A DNA stretch of 64,000 bases, taken from assembly GCF_900100695.1 (NCBI RefSeq), contig NZ_FNCF01000002.1:62001-126000 (forward strand), read 5' to 3'. Below the pieces are notes generated by a model. It was given only the letters and a program-made list of their open reading frames with translations. It did not search any database and had not been told where the DNA came from. Position numbers and translations under genes: made by a program. This DNA comes from Klenkia brasiliensis. Its GTDB lineage: Bacteria > Actinomycetota > Actinomycetes > Mycobacteriales > Geodermatophilaceae. Positions 50,333 through 59,258 of the stretch are shown in pieces (within the stretch, counting starts at the first letter, position 1; the number at the start of each line of letters is the position of its first letter).

Positions 50333-50908
50333 GTGGCGGAACCAGCACTCCCCGTGGTGAGCATGTGGACCGACGGTGCGTGCAAAGGCAACCCAGGAGT
50401 CGGTGGCTGGGGCGTGCTGCTGAGGTCCGGCGTGCACGAGCGGGAGCTGTTCGGCGGCGAGCAGCAGACGACGAACAACCGCATGGAGCTCACCGCGGTC
50501 ATCCAGGGCCTGGGTGCCCTGACCCGGCGCTCGTCCGTCGACCTGCGCATCGACTCCACGTACGTCATGAAGGGCATCCAGAGCTGGATGGCCGGGTGGA
50601 AGCGCAACGGCTGGCGCACCGCGGCGGGGGCGCCGGTGAAGAACGAGGACCTGTGGCGTGCCCTGGACGCCGCGGTGGCCGGGCACGAGGTGCGGTGGAC
50701 CTGGGTCAAGGGGCACGCAGGCGACCTCGGCAACGAGCGGGCCGACGCGCTGGCCAACCTCGGGGTCGACCAGGTGCGGGCCGGGGGAGCGGGTCACGCG
50801 GTGAGCGGCACCGTCTGGCCGCGGACGACGGGGCGCAGCGTGCCGGGCAGCCGGCGCCGGGCCACCTCCCGGACGACGGTGCCCAGCGGGTCCTTGAACA
50901 GGCCGTAG
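50333..50908 (+). CDS. rnhA: Ribonuclease HI with unusual C-terminal tail
   Basis: 191 residues from GTG. RNase HI core (about 8-155): first Asp in [12 protein letters not shown], Glu in NNRMELTAV, Asp in RIDSTYV and Asp in [10 protein letters not shown], so all four catalytic carboxylates are present. It cleaves RNA in RNA-DNA hybrids. Typical RNase HI is about 155 residues. Here the frame continues 35 basic residues into the 3' end of the opposite-strand MBL gene, a 115-base antisense overlap. Confidence 0.93.
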   Translation: MAEPALPVVSMWTDGACKGNPGVGGWGVLLRSGVHERELFGGEQQTTNNRMELTAVIQGLGALTRRSSVDLRIDSTYVMKGIQSWMAGWKRNGWRTAAGAPVKNEDLWRALDAAVAGHEVRWTWVKGHAGDLGNERADALANLGVDQVRAGGAGHAVSGTVWPRTTGRSVPGSRRRATSRTTVPSGSLNRP

Positions 50909-51591
50909 TCGTCGTAGTGCACCGGCACGGTCACGCCCGGCCGCAGCAGCTCGACCAGGTCGGCGCCCTGCCGGCCGTCCATGGTCACCAGGAACGGGCC
51001 GAGCTTCGTGCCGCCCAGGTGCGGCACCAGCGCGTCCAGCGGGCCGCACCGTTCGAGCACCTGGGCCAGCGCGGGCCGGAACAGGGTGTCGCCGGTGACG
51101 TAGCCGCGCCAGCGCACCTCGCCGTCCCGCACCAGCTCCAGCACGCTGCCCATCACCTGCGGCAGCAGCCGGGCCAGCGGGCCCGGGCCGTGCACGCCGG
51201 GCACCGAGGTGACCCGCACGGTGACGCCGTCCCGCTCGACGCTGGTGCTCTGCCAGGGCCGCAGGTCCTCGGTGGCGGTGAACCCGCGCTCGGCCAGGCA
51301 GCGGGAGGCCTCCGGGGTGGTCACCACCCGCTGGGGCGCCGGCAGCCCTCGGGTGGCCCGGCGGTCCCAGTGGTCGCCGTGCATGTGCGAGAGCAGGACG
51401 GCGTCCAGCTCGGGTAGGTCCTCGGGCTGCAGGGCCGGGTCGGTGAGCCGGCGGCTGGACAGGCCGTAGCCGAGGTGGGCGCGCTCGCCGCGGCGCAGGA
51501 AGTTGGGGTCGGTGAGGAGGGTGACCGGGCCGAGCCGGAGCAGGGTGGTCGCCGTCCCGCCGAAGGTGAGGGTGACGTCGTCGGAGGACAC
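50794..51591 (-). CDS. UlaG-like MBL-fold metallo-hydrolase
   Basis: 265 residues. Metal motif SHMHGDHWD (HxHxDH), later His in VPGVHGPG, Asp in VTGDTLF and His in VPVHYDD. N-terminal strand pattern [16 protein letters not shown] is that of UlaG/RomA-like Zn hydrolases rather than classical beta-lactamases. Cytoplasmic. Possibly acts on phosphodiester- or lactone-containing metabolites. Its 3' end overlaps the RNase HI tail. Confidence 0.9.
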   Translation of the reverse strand: MSSDDVTLTFGGTATTLLRLGPVTLLTDPNFLRRGERAHLGYGLSSRRLTDPALQPEDLPELDAVLLSHMHGDHWDRRATRGLPAPQRVVTTPEASRCLAERGFTATEDLRPWQSTSVERDGVTVRVTSVPGVHGPGPLARLLPQVMGSVLELVRDGEVRWRGYVTGDTLFRPALAQVLERCGPLDALVPHLGGTKLGPFLVTMDGRQGADLVELLRPGVTVPVHYDDYGLFKDPLGTVVREVARRRLPGTLRPVVRGQTVPLTA

Positions 51592-51601
51592 CCCCGACCC
51601 C

Positions 51602-52105
51602 CTACCCCGCCGCGCGCCGGTCCATGAGTGCCGGCAGCTGCGCGACCAGACCGGCGCACGCGGCCTCGACCTGCCGGTAGACGGTGCTGAAGCCCCCGGG
51701 GCCGCCGCCGTAGGGGTCCGGGACGGACTGGTCCGCCTCGCCGTCGGGGTCGAAGTCGCGCAGCAGCACCACCTGCGGGTGCGGCCGGTCGCCGACCATG
51801 TCCAGCAGGTCGTCGCGGTTGGCGCGGTCCATCGCCACCAGCAGGTCGAACTCCTCGACCCGCCGCGCGGTCATCTGCTGCGCGACGTGCTGCGACGCGT
51901 CCAGGCCGTGCTCGGCCAGGACGGCGGCCGAGCCGGGGTCCACCGGGTCGCCCACGTGCCAGGGCCCGGTGCCGGCCGAGGTGACGACGACGTCCAGGCC
52001 CTCGGCCTCGACCATCCCGCGCAGCACCACCTCGGCGATCGGGGAGCGGCAGATGTTGCCCAGGCAGACCATCGAGACGCGGTAGGGACCGGTAGCCGTG
52101 CTCAC
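51602..52105 (-). CDS. Low-molecular-weight protein tyrosine phosphatase
   Basis: 167 residues from GTG. P-loop CLGNICRSP (CX5RS) near residue 14 and general-acid Asp in VPDPYGGGPGGF near 130 mark a complete LMW-PTP. Such enzymes dephosphorylate tyrosine or arginine residues and low-molecular-weight phosphates; in actinobacteria some are secreted or act on capsule kinases. No kinase is next to it. Ends 10 bases before the MBL gene start and may be co-transcribed with it. Confidence 0.93.
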   Translation of the reverse strand: MSTATGPYRVSMVCLGNICRSPIAEVVLRGMVEAEGLDVVVTSAGTGPWHVGDPVDPGSAAVLAEHGLDASQHVAQQMTARRVEEFDLLVAMDRANRDDLLDMVGDRPHPQVVLLRDFDPDGEADQSVPDPYGGGPGGFSTVYRQVEAACAGLVAQLPALMDRRAAG

Positions 52106-52148
52106 GAACTGCAGTGTCCCCGCCGTCCCCGGCTGGTAGGAAGGACGG

Positions 52149-53663
52149 GTGGCAGAACCCCGTTCCGTGGACGCGTCGTTCCTGGCCCTCCCGCTGTCCG
52201 CGCTCACCGACGCCGCGCTCACCCGCGCCGTCGACCTGGGCTGCGAGCACGCCGACATCCGGGTCGAGCGCATCCGCACCCAGACCATCCGGCTGCGCGA
52301 CGCCCGGGTCGAGGCAGCCGCCGACGGCGAGGACCTCGGCCTCGCCGTCCGCGTCGTGCACGAGGGCACGTGGGGGTTCGCCGCCGGCGTCGTCCTCACC
52401 GCGGCCGAGGCGGTCCGGCTGGCCGAGGAGGCCGTGGCCGTCGCCCGGGTCTCCGCGGCGCTGAACACCGACCGGGTGGAGCTGGCCCCCGAGCCGGCCT
52501 ACCCCGACGCGGAGTGGGTGTCGGCCTACGACGTCGACCCGTTCGAGGTGCCCGAGGCCGAGAAGACCGGCCTGATGGTGGAGCTGTCCGAGCAGCTGCT
52601 GGCCGCCGACGGCGTGGAGCACGTGCAGTCCGACGTCATGCACGTCAAGGAGCAGAAGTACTACGCCGACACCGCCGGCACCCGCACCCGCCAGCAGCGG
52701 GTGCGCATCCACCCGACCTTCACCGCGCTCACCGTCGACCGGGTCACCGGCGGCTTCGAGTCGATGCGCACGCTGGCACCGCCGGCCGGCCGCGGCTGGG
52801 AGTACCTGACCGGCACCGGCTGGGACTGGCGCGGCGAGCTGGCCGAGATCCCCGAGCACCTGCGGGAGAAGACCAAGGCGCCGTCGGTCGAGCCGGGCCG
52901 CTACGACCTGGTCGTCGACCCGTCCAACCTGTTCCTCACCATCCACGAGTCGATCGGCCACGCCACCGAGCTCGACCGCGCGCTGGGCTACGAGGCCGCC
53001 TACGCCGGGACCTCGTTCGCCACACCGGACAAGCTCGGCAGCCTGCAGTACGGCTCGTCGCTGATGAACGTCACCGGCGACCGCACCGCCGAGCACGGCC
53101 TGTCGACCATCGGCTGGGACGACGAGGGCGTCGCGGGCCAGCAGTGGGACATCGTGAAGGACGGCGTGCTGGTCGGGTACCAGGTCGACCGCAACATGGC
53201 CCGCCTGCGCGGCATGGGCCGGTCCAACGGCTGCGCCTTCGCCGACTCCGCCGGGCACGTGCCGGTGCAGCGGATGGCCAACGTGTCGCTGCAGCCGGCC
53301 CCCGACGGTCCCTCGACGGAGGAGATCATCGCCGGCGTCGAGCGCGGCATCTACGTCGTCGGCGACAAGAGCTGGTCGATCGACATGCAGCGCTACAACT
53401 TCCAGTTCACCGGCCAGCGGTTCTACCGGATCGAGGGCGGCAAGCTGGCCGGCCAGGTCAAGGACGTCGCCTACCAGGCCACCACCACCGACTTCTGGGG
53501 CTCGATGAGCCGGGTCGGCGGGCCGCAGACCTACGTCCTCGGCGGCGCCTTCAACTGCGGCAAGGCCCAGCCGGGCCAGGTCGCCCCGGTCAGCCACGGC
53601 TGCCCCAGCGCCCTCTTCGAGGGCACGACCATCCTCAACACGGTGCAGGAGGGCGGCCAGTGA
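52149..53663 (+). CDS. tldD: TldD metalloprotease subunit
   Basis: 504 residues from GTG. Zinc motif HESIGHATE (HExxxH) near residue 270 and downstream conserved GWDDEGVAGQ and GYQVDRNMA. TldD with PmbA (TldE) forms a heterodimeric protease that removes leaders from modified peptides (for example microcin B17) or degrades CcdA. Stop overlaps the partner gene by 4 bases. A possible role in trimming this strain's RiPPs is only a guess. Confidence 0.95.
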   Translation: MAEPRSVDASFLALPLSALTDAALTRAVDLGCEHADIRVERIRTQTIRLRDARVEAAADGEDLGLAVRVVHEGTWGFAAGVVLTAAEAVRLAEEAVAVARVSAALNTDRVELAPEPAYPDAEWVSAYDVDPFEVPEAEKTGLMVELSEQLLAADGVEHVQSDVMHVKEQKYYADTAGTRTRQQRVRIHPTFTALTVDRVTGGFESMRTLAPPAGRGWEYLTGTGWDWRGELAEIPEHLREKTKAPSVEPGRYDLVVDPSNLFLTIHESIGHATELDRALGYEAAYAGTSFATPDKLGSLQYGSSLMNVTGDRTAEHGLSTIGWDDEGVAGQQWDIVKDGVLVGYQVDRNMARLRGMGRSNGCAFADSAGHVPVQRMANVSLQPAPDGPSTEEIIAGVERGIYVVGDKSWSIDMQRYNFQFTGQRFYRIEGGKLAGQVKDVAYQATTTDFWGSMSRVGGPQTYVLGGAFNCGKAQPGQVAPVSHGCPSALFEGTTILNTVQEGGQ

Positions 53664-55072
53664 GCGCTCAGTCGAAGTCGCAGACCGGTCAGCAGGTCGT
53701 CGAGGCCGCACTCGCCGCGTCCACCGCCGACGGGGCCGTGGCCTACGTCGTGGACAGCTCCGAGGCCAACCTGCGGTGGGCCGGCAACAGCCTCACCACC
53801 AACGGCGCGATGCGCTCGCGCCAGGTCGTGGTCATCTCCTTCGTCGACGGCGGCGCCGGCATGGCCGCCGGCACCGTCGCCCGCACCGGGACGCCGGACG
53901 TCGCCGAGCTGGTCGCCGCCAGCGAGCAGGCCGCCCGCGACGCCGGGCCGGCCGAGGACGCGGTGCCGCTGATCGGCCCCGGCGACCCGATGGCCCCGGT
54001 GTCCACCGGCGACTGGGACGCCGACCCGGCCACCACCTCGATCGAGGTCTTCCGCGACGTCGCCCCGGCGCTGGGCCAGGCCTTCGGGGAGGCCGGCGGC
54101 CGCGACGAGCTGCTGTTCGGGTTCGCCGAGCACCGGATGTCCACCACCTGGCTGGGCACCTCCACCGGGCTGCGGCTGCGGCACGACCAGCCCACCGGCC
54201 GGGTGGAGCTCAACGGCAAGAGCCGCGACTTCGGCCGGTCGGTGTGGGCCGGCGTCGGCACCCGCGACTTCTCCGACGTCTCGGTCGAGGCGCTGGCCGC
54301 CGACGTGCAGCGCAAGCTGGCCTGGTCGCGGCGCCGGGTCGACCTGCCCGCCGGCCGGTACGAGACCCTGCTGCCGCCGTCGGCGGTCAGCGACCTGATG
54401 ATCTACGCCTACTGGACGATGGAGGCCCGCGACGCCGACGAGGGCCGCAACGTCTACGCCCGGCCCGGCGGCGGCAACCGCATCGGCGACCGCATCTGCG
54501 GGCTGCCGCTGACGCTGCGCAGCGACCCGGCCGAGCCGGGGCTGGAGTGCGCGCCGTTCCAGGTGGTCGGCGGGTCCTCGGGTGCGGCGTCGGTGTTCGA
54601 CAACGGCATGGCCACCCCGGCCACCGACTGGATCTCCGGCGGCGTGCTGACCAACCTGGTCCGGCCCCGGGCGTGGGCGCTGCAGCAGACCGCCCCCGCG
54701 GTCGCCGCACTGGACAACATCGTGCTCAGCGACCCCGGCGCCACCGCGACCACCGACGAGATGATCGCCTCGACGCAGCGCGGCCTGCTGCTCACCACGC
54801 TCTGGTACATCCGCGAGGTCGACCCGCAGACGCTGCTGCTCACCGGGCTCACCCGCGACGGCGTCTTCCTGGTCGAGGACGGCGAGGTGACCGGTGCGGT
54901 GAACAACTTCCGCTTCAACGAGTCGCCGGTGTCGCTGCTGGGCCGGGCCACCCAGGCCTCGGTCACCGAGCGCACGCTGCCGCGCGAGTGGAACGACTGG
55001 TTCACCCGGGCGGCCATGCCGATGCTGCGGGTGCCGGACTTCAACATGAGCTCGGTCTCCCCGGCGAGCTGA
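53660..55072 (+). CDS. pmbA: PmbA/TldE metalloprotease partner subunit
   Basis: 470 residues from GTG in GTGA overlapping the tldD stop. PmbA_TldD fold without the HExxxH metal site, as expected for the non-catalytic partner. Conserved segments LRWAGNSLTTNG, ELNGKSRDFGRS and GVLTNLVRPRAWA. Followed by the glyA riboswitch promoter region. Confidence 0.93.
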   Translation: MSAQSKSQTGQQVVEAALAASTADGAVAYVVDSSEANLRWAGNSLTTNGAMRSRQVVVISFVDGGAGMAAGTVARTGTPDVAELVAASEQAARDAGPAEDAVPLIGPGDPMAPVSTGDWDADPATTSIEVFRDVAPALGQAFGEAGGRDELLFGFAEHRMSTTWLGTSTGLRLRHDQPTGRVELNGKSRDFGRSVWAGVGTRDFSDVSVEALAADVQRKLAWSRRRVDLPAGRYETLLPPSAVSDLMIYAYWTMEARDADEGRNVYARPGGGNRIGDRICGLPLTLRSDPAEPGLECAPFQVVGGSSGAASVFDNGMATPATDWISGGVLTNLVRPRAWALQQTAPAVAALDNIVLSDPGATATTDEMIASTQRGLLLTTLWYIREVDPQTLLLTGLTRDGVFLVEDGEVTGAVNNFRFNESPVSLLGRATQASVTERTLPREWNDWFTRAAMPMLRVPDFNMSSVSPAS

Positions 55073-55110
55073 GCTGGTGGGGCCCGGCGGCGGGGTGGGT
55101 ACCCTCGTCG

Positions 55111-55184
55111 CCGGGCCGTGACTGGCGCACAGGTGGGCCACCACCGGGGAGCGGTCCCGACGGAACCGCCGCGCGCCTGGGCAC
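55111..55184 (+). ncRNA. ZTP (pfl) riboswitch upstream of glyA
   Basis: The transcript region reads GGCCGTGACTGGCG ... GGTGGGCCACCACCGGGGAG (given in part), then CGG...CCG arms and CGCGCCTGGGCA. These are the invariant blocks of the ZTP riboswitch: the GUGACUGGCG-type P1/P2 part, the ACCGGGGAGCGG P2/pseudoknot part and the terminal CCUGGGCA pseudoknot. ZTP/ZMP signals low 10-formyl-THF. The downstream gene, serine hydroxymethyltransferase, supplies one-carbon units, so ligand binding should raise expression. The ribosome site (GGAGGAG) follows 10 bases after the motif. Confidence 0.92.
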
Positions 55185-55205
55185 CAGCGATCCCGGAGGA
55201 GCCCC

Positions 55206-56633
55206 ATGACCACCACCACGTCCCGCGAGAGCACCGCCTTCCAGACGGCGCTCGAGGTCATCGCCGAGGTCGAGCCCGGGGTGGCCGCGGCCATCGGCCA
55301 GGAGCTCGCCGACCAGCGCAGCAGCCTCAAGCTCATCGCCAGCGAGAACTACGCGTCGCCGGCGACGCTGCTGGCGATGGGCAACTGGTTCAGCGACAAG
55401 TACGCCGAGGGCACCCCCGGCCGGCGCTTCTACGCCGCCTGCCAGAACGTGGACACCGTGGAGCGGCTGGCCGCCGAGCACGCCCGCGAGCTGTTCGGCG
55501 CGCAGTACGCCTACCCTCAGCCGCACTCGGGCATCGACGCCAACCTGGTCGCGTTCTGGGCGATCCTGGCGCACCGCGTCGAGACCCCCGCGCTGGCCGA
55601 GGCCGGGGTGAAGAACGTCGACGCCCTCGGCGAGGCCGACTGGGCGCGGCTCCGCCGGGCGCTGGGCGACCAGCGCATGCTCGGCATGAGCCTGGACGCC
55701 GGCGGCCACCTCACCCACGGGTTCCGGCCCAACATCAGCGGCAAGATGTTCGAGCAGGCCAGCTACGGCACCGACCCGGCCACCGGCCTCATCGACTACG
55801 CCGCGCTGCGCGCCCAGGCCAAGGAGTTCCGCCCGCTGATCCTGGTGGCCGGCTACTCGGCCTACCCGCGGCGGGTCGACTTCGCGAAGATGCGGGAGAT
55901 CGCCGACGAGGTCGGCGCCACGCTGATGGTCGACATGGCCCACTTCGCCGGGCTCGTGGCCGGCAAGGTCTTCACCGGTGACGAGAACCCGGTCCCGTTC
56001 GCCGACGTGGTCACCACCACCACGCACAAGTCGCTGCGCGGCCCGCGCGGCGGCATGGTGCTGGCCACCGAGGAGTACGCGCCGTCCATCGACCGCGGGT
56101 GCCCGCTGGTGCTGGGCGGCCCGCTGGGCAACGTGATGGCCGCCAAGGCGGTGGCGTTCGCCGAGGCCCGCCGGCCCGACTTCGCCGACTACGCCCAGCG
56201 GGTCGTCGACAACTCCCGGGCGCTGGCCGAGGGGCTGCTGCGCCGCGGGGTCACGCTGGTCACCGGCGGCACCGACAACCACCTGGTGCTGGCCGACGTC
56301 TCCGGCGCCGGGCTCACCGGCCGGCAGGCCGAGGCGGCGCTGCTGGAGAGCGGGCTGGTCACCAACCGCAACGCCGTCCCGGGTGACCCGAACGGGCCCT
56401 GGTACACCTCCGGCGTCCGGCTGGGCACGCCGGCGCTGACCACCCGCGGGCTGGGCACCGCCGAGCTGGCCGAGGTCGGCGACCTCATGGCCGACGTCCT
56501 GGAGGCCACCTCCGCGGTCGGCGACTCCAAGGTCAAGTTCACCATCGCGGACGGCGTGGCCGAGCGGGTCCGCGCCCGGGCCGCGGAGATCGTCGACGCC
56601 CACCCGCTGTACCCCGGCGTCGAGCTGGTCTGA
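55206..56633 (+). CDS. glyA: Serine hydroxymethyltransferase
   Basis: 475 residues, within the normal range for actinobacterial forms with a slight internal insertion (about 125-150). [10 protein letters not shown] near residue 38, cofactor His in [11 protein letters not shown] and Schiff-base Lys in [14 protein letters not shown] are intact. It converts serine plus tetrahydrofolate to glycine plus 5,10-methylene-THF. ATG with GGAGGAG upstream, preceded by a ZTP riboswitch and followed by a strong terminator. Confidence 0.97.
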   Translation: MTTTTSRESTAFQTALEVIAEVEPGVAAAIGQELADQRSSLKLIASENYASPATLLAMGNWFSDKYAEGTPGRRFYAACQNVDTVERLAAEHARELFGAQYAYPQPHSGIDANLVAFWAILAHRVETPALAEAGVKNVDALGEADWARLRRALGDQRMLGMSLDAGGHLTHGFRPNISGKMFEQASYGTDPATGLIDYAALRAQAKEFRPLILVAGYSAYPRRVDFAKMREIADEVGATLMVDMAHFAGLVAGKVFTGDENPVPFADVVTTTTHKSLRGPRGGMVLATEEYAPSIDRGCPLVLGGPLGNVMAAKAVAFAEARRPDFADYAQRVVDNSRALAEGLLRRGVTLVTGGTDNHLVLADVSGAGLTGRQAEAALLESGLVTNRNAVPGDPNGPWYTSGVRLGTPALTTRGLGTAELAEVGDLMADVLEATSAVGDSKVKFTIADGVAERVRARAAEIVDAHPLYPGVELV

Positions 56634-56640
56634 GCAGGCC

Positions 56641-56679
56641 GACGGCCCGCCCCCCGGGGACAGGGGAGGGCGGGCCGTC
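56641..56679 (+). terminator. Terminator after glyA
   Basis: GACGGCCCGCCC (56641-56652) pairs perfectly with 56668-56679, and an inner CCCC...GGGG extends the stem. It begins 8 bases after the glyA stop and also lies just beyond the 3' end of the opposite-strand surface-protein gene. Confidence 0.85.
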
Positions 56680-56732
56680 GAGCTGGTGACCGGTCCGCCG
56701 TCCCGGGGCGCGGGACGGCGGCCCGGGGTCGA

Positions 56733-59012
56733 TCAGGCCGCCGAGCGGCGACGGCCGGCCAGGGCCAGGCCCAGGCCGCCGGCCAGGGCCAGCAGGCCCA
56801 GGCCGAGCGCGTCGGAGACGTCGGCACCGGTGTAGGCCAGCGAGGCCGGGGCCGAGTACGACGCCGCGTTCGACGCGGAGTAGGACACCGCGTGCGACGC
56901 GGTCACCGCGGTGCCGTGGCCGGAGCCGGCGACGACCGGGGCGACGTGCTGCACCGGGGCGGCCGGGGCCGGGTGCTCCGGCTGCGCCGGGGTCCCCGGC
57001 TGGGCCGGGTGCTCCGGCTGGGCCGGGGTGGTCGGCTCCTCGGAGGCGCAGCCCGAGCCGGCGGTGGCGCCGTTGGCCGAACCGCCGACGGCGGAGGTGC
57101 AGCCGCCGACCGTGGTGTCGCCGACGTGGTTGGAGGCGTTGCCGCCCTCGTTCACGACGGTGGCGTCACCGCTGGTGGTGACCGGGTTGCAGTTGTTGTC
57201 GCTCTTGTAGTTGAAGCAGTGCACGATCACCGTGTTGCCGGAGTTCGCCCAGCCCTCGTTGCCGCCGGACCACGCGTACTGGCCCGGGGCGACGAGCACC
57301 CAGTGGCCCTCGGCCGAGGCCGAGCCACCCGTGGCCGAGTTGTCGACGGAGGTGCTCGAGCCGGAGCCGGAGCCGGAGCCGACGGTGAGGCTGTCGGCGG
57401 AGCCGGTGGCGCTGCCGGAGGTGGCTGAGCCGCCGGTGGCGGAGGTGCTGCCGCCGACGGTCGTGTCGCCGACGGTGTTGCTCGCGTTGCCGCCGGTGTT
57501 GGTCACCGAGGCGTCGCCGCTGGTGGTGACGGGGTTGCAGTTGTTGTTGCTCTTGTAGTTGAAGCAGTGGACGACGACGGTGTTGCCGGAGTTGGCCCAG
57601 CCCTTGTTGCCCTCGGACGAGGCGTACTGCTCGGGGGCGACGACGACGACGTGGCCCGCGGAGTCGGCCGAGCCGCCGGTGGCGGAGTTCCCGACCGAGG
57701 TGGAGGAGCCACCGCCGTAGCCGTGGCCCACGCTGGCGCTGTCGGCGGAGCCGGTGGCGTCGCCGGTGGTGGCGCTGCCGCCGGTGGCGGAGGTGCTGCC
57801 GCCGACGGTGGTGTTCCCGACGGTGTTGCCCGCGTTGCCGCCGTTGTTGGTGACCAAGGCGTTGCCGCTGGTGGTCACCGGGTTGCAGTTGTTGTCGGAC
57901 TTGAAGTTGATGCAGTACACGTGGACGGTGTTGCCGCTGTTGGCGTAGCCCTCGTTCCCGCCGGCGTAGGCGCCCTGGGACGGGGCGACCGCCACGCCGT
58001 GGCCGTAGGCCTCGGCGTAGCCGCCGACGGCCCCGGAGAAGACGTCGGTGGAGGACCCACCGCCCGCCAGCCAGGCCTCGAGCATCTCGTAGAACTCGGC
58101 GAGGTCGACGCTGTCCGCCGAGCCCGAGGCGTCACCGGTGGAGGCGTTGCCCCCCGTGGCGGTGGTGTTCCCGCTGACCGTGGTGTCGCCGACGGAGTTG
58201 CTGGCGTTGCCGCCGGTGTTGGTCACCGAGGCGTTGCCGCTCGTCGTGATCGCGTTGCCGCAGGTGGTGACGTCCTTGAAGTTGATGCAGTAGACGGTCA
58301 CGGTGTTGCCGCTGTTGGCCTCGCCGTGGTTGCCCGCCGCACTCGCCTCCTGCTCGGGGGCGACGACCACCACGTGGCCACCGGCGGTCGCCGAGCCACC
58401 GGCGGCACCGGTGCCCACCGTGGTCGAGGAACCACCCGAGGACCCGGACGTCGACCCGGACGACGAGGACCCGGAGGTCGAGGACCCGGACGACGAGGAC
58501 CCGGACGACGAGGACCCGGACGACGAGGCGGACGCGTCGGCCTCGCCGGTGCCCGAGCCACCGCCGACGGACACGGAGTCCGAGGACCCGGTGGCGTCAC
58601 CGCTGGATGCGCTGCCGGCCGTGGCGGTGGTGTTCCCGCTGACCGTGGTGTCCCCGACGCTGTTGCTGGCGTTGCCGCCGGTGTTGGTCACCGAGGCGTC
58701 GCCGCTGCTGGTGGTCGGGTTCCCGGAGTCGCTGCTGTGCGCGCCCTCGGACTCGACCGAGACGGTGTTGCCGCTGTTGGCGGCGCCGCTGTTGCCCCCG
58801 CTCTCGGCGGACTGGGTCGGTGCGACGGTGACGTCGTGGCCGACCGCGTCGGCGTCGCCGCCGACGGCCTCGGAGGAGGAGCTGCTGGACGCGGATCCGT
58901 TGACCGCGTCGGCGGTGGCCCCGGTGTCTGCCGAGGCGACCGCCTGGCCGAGGAGCCAGATGCCCCCGGCCATGGTGGCAACGGCGAGGCCGTTGCGCAC
59001 GGTTCGGTTCAT
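56733..59012 (-). CDS. Cell-wall-anchored repeat protein with LAYTG sorting signal
   Basis: 759 residues from ATG 59012 (GAAGGA upstream). Signal peptide (1-35, cleaved near AVASAD). Five imperfect repeats of about 85-90 residues follow, with APxQ, GN-x-G-x-ANSGNTV, VTTSG and GGNASN-x-VGDTTV; repeats 2-5 each carry a Cys pair (YCINFK...C, HCFNYK...C). A Ser-Gly linker and a Pro-rich AQPEHPAQP section precede the C-terminal LAYTG, a hydrophobic helix and RRRSAA, the layout of a sortase-E substrate (LAxTG). Probably a wall-attached, Asn/Gly/Ser-rich beta-roll. No sortase gene is in the window. Confidence 0.88.
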   Translation of the reverse strand: MNRTVRNGLAVATMAGGIWLLGQAVASADTGATADAVNGSASSSSSSEAVGGDADAVGHDVTVAPTQSAESGGNSGAANSGNTVSVESEGAHSSDSGNPTTSSGDASVTNTGGNASNSVGDTTVSGNTTATAGSASSGDATGSSDSVSVGGGSGTGEADASASSSGSSSSGSSSSGSSTSGSSSSGSTSGSSGGSSTTVGTGAAGGSATAGGHVVVVAPEQEASAAGNHGEANSGNTVTVYCINFKDVTTCGNAITTSGNASVTNTGGNASNSVGDTTVSGNTTATGGNASTGDASGSADSVDLAEFYEMLEAWLAGGGSSTDVFSGAVGGYAEAYGHGVAVAPSQGAYAGGNEGYANSGNTVHVYCINFKSDNNCNPVTTSGNALVTNNGGNAGNTVGNTTVGGSTSATGGSATTGDATGSADSASVGHGYGGGSSTSVGNSATGGSADSAGHVVVVAPEQYASSEGNKGWANSGNTVVVHCFNYKSNNNCNPVTTSGDASVTNTGGNASNTVGDTTVGGSTSATGGSATSGSATGSADSLTVGSGSGSGSSTSVDNSATGGSASAEGHWVLVAPGQYAWSGGNEGWANSGNTVIVHCFNYKSDNNCNPVTTSGDATVVNEGGNASNHVGDTTVGGCTSAVGGSANGATAGSGCASEEPTTPAQPEHPAQPGTPAQPEHPAPAAPVQHVAPVVAGSGHGTAVTASHAVSYSASNAASYSAPASLAYTGADVSDALGLGLLALAGGLGLALAGRRRSAA
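57050..58840 (-). repeat. Five tandem coding repeats in the surface protein
   Basis: Units of roughly 260 bases, separated by variable Gly/Ser linkers, near 58575-58835, 58115-58370, 57735-58005, 57395-57655 and 57050-57310 (N- to C-terminal order). The first lacks the Cys pair. Units 3-5 are most alike, suggesting recent duplication or gene conversion. Confidence 0.8.
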
Positions 59013-59054
59013 GGTGGGTCCTTCGTGCTGGTGTGCGTCGTTGCGCACGAGCTG

Positions 59055-59086
59055 GTGGTGCGGATGGGTGGTGCGGGGTGGTGCGG
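59055..59086 (-). promoter_or_regulatory. Triple direct repeat upstream of the surface-protein gene
   Basis: CCGCACCAC (minus-strand reading) occurs three times at 59055, 59068 and 59078, 43-75 bases before the start codon. Spacing of 13 and 10 bases suggests a regulator or initiation region rather than a hairpin. Confidence 0.4.
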
Positions 59087-59128
59087 TCGCGGGGCCCCGT
59101 GGGGACCGCTGACCCGTGGTGCCGGCGT

Positions 59129-59225
59129 GCCGAGCGGCGCTCGGCGGAGGCGGGGCTGCTGCGCGGGTGCCGGGCCGGCCCGGCCCGGGGTGGCCGCCCG
59201 TCGTGATGTGCCCCCCGTGGGCACA
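59129..59225 (-). terminator. Hairpins in the 246-base gap after the secreted-protein gene
   Basis: TGTGCCC-CCCGT-GGGCACA (59207-59225) is the first hairpin after the secreted-protein stop and a likely terminator. GCCGAGC-GGC-GCTCGGC (59129-59145) is a second 7+3+7 palindrome closer to the next promoter. No gene is supported in this gap. Confidence 0.5.
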
Positions 59226-59258
59226 CCGGGGACGGGGCGGGACCGCGCTGCGGGGCGG

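Noticed and set aside
57050-58840. Repeat units considered as a CRISPR array
   Set aside because: Units are about 260 bases, coding and imperfect, and lie in frame within a secreted protein.
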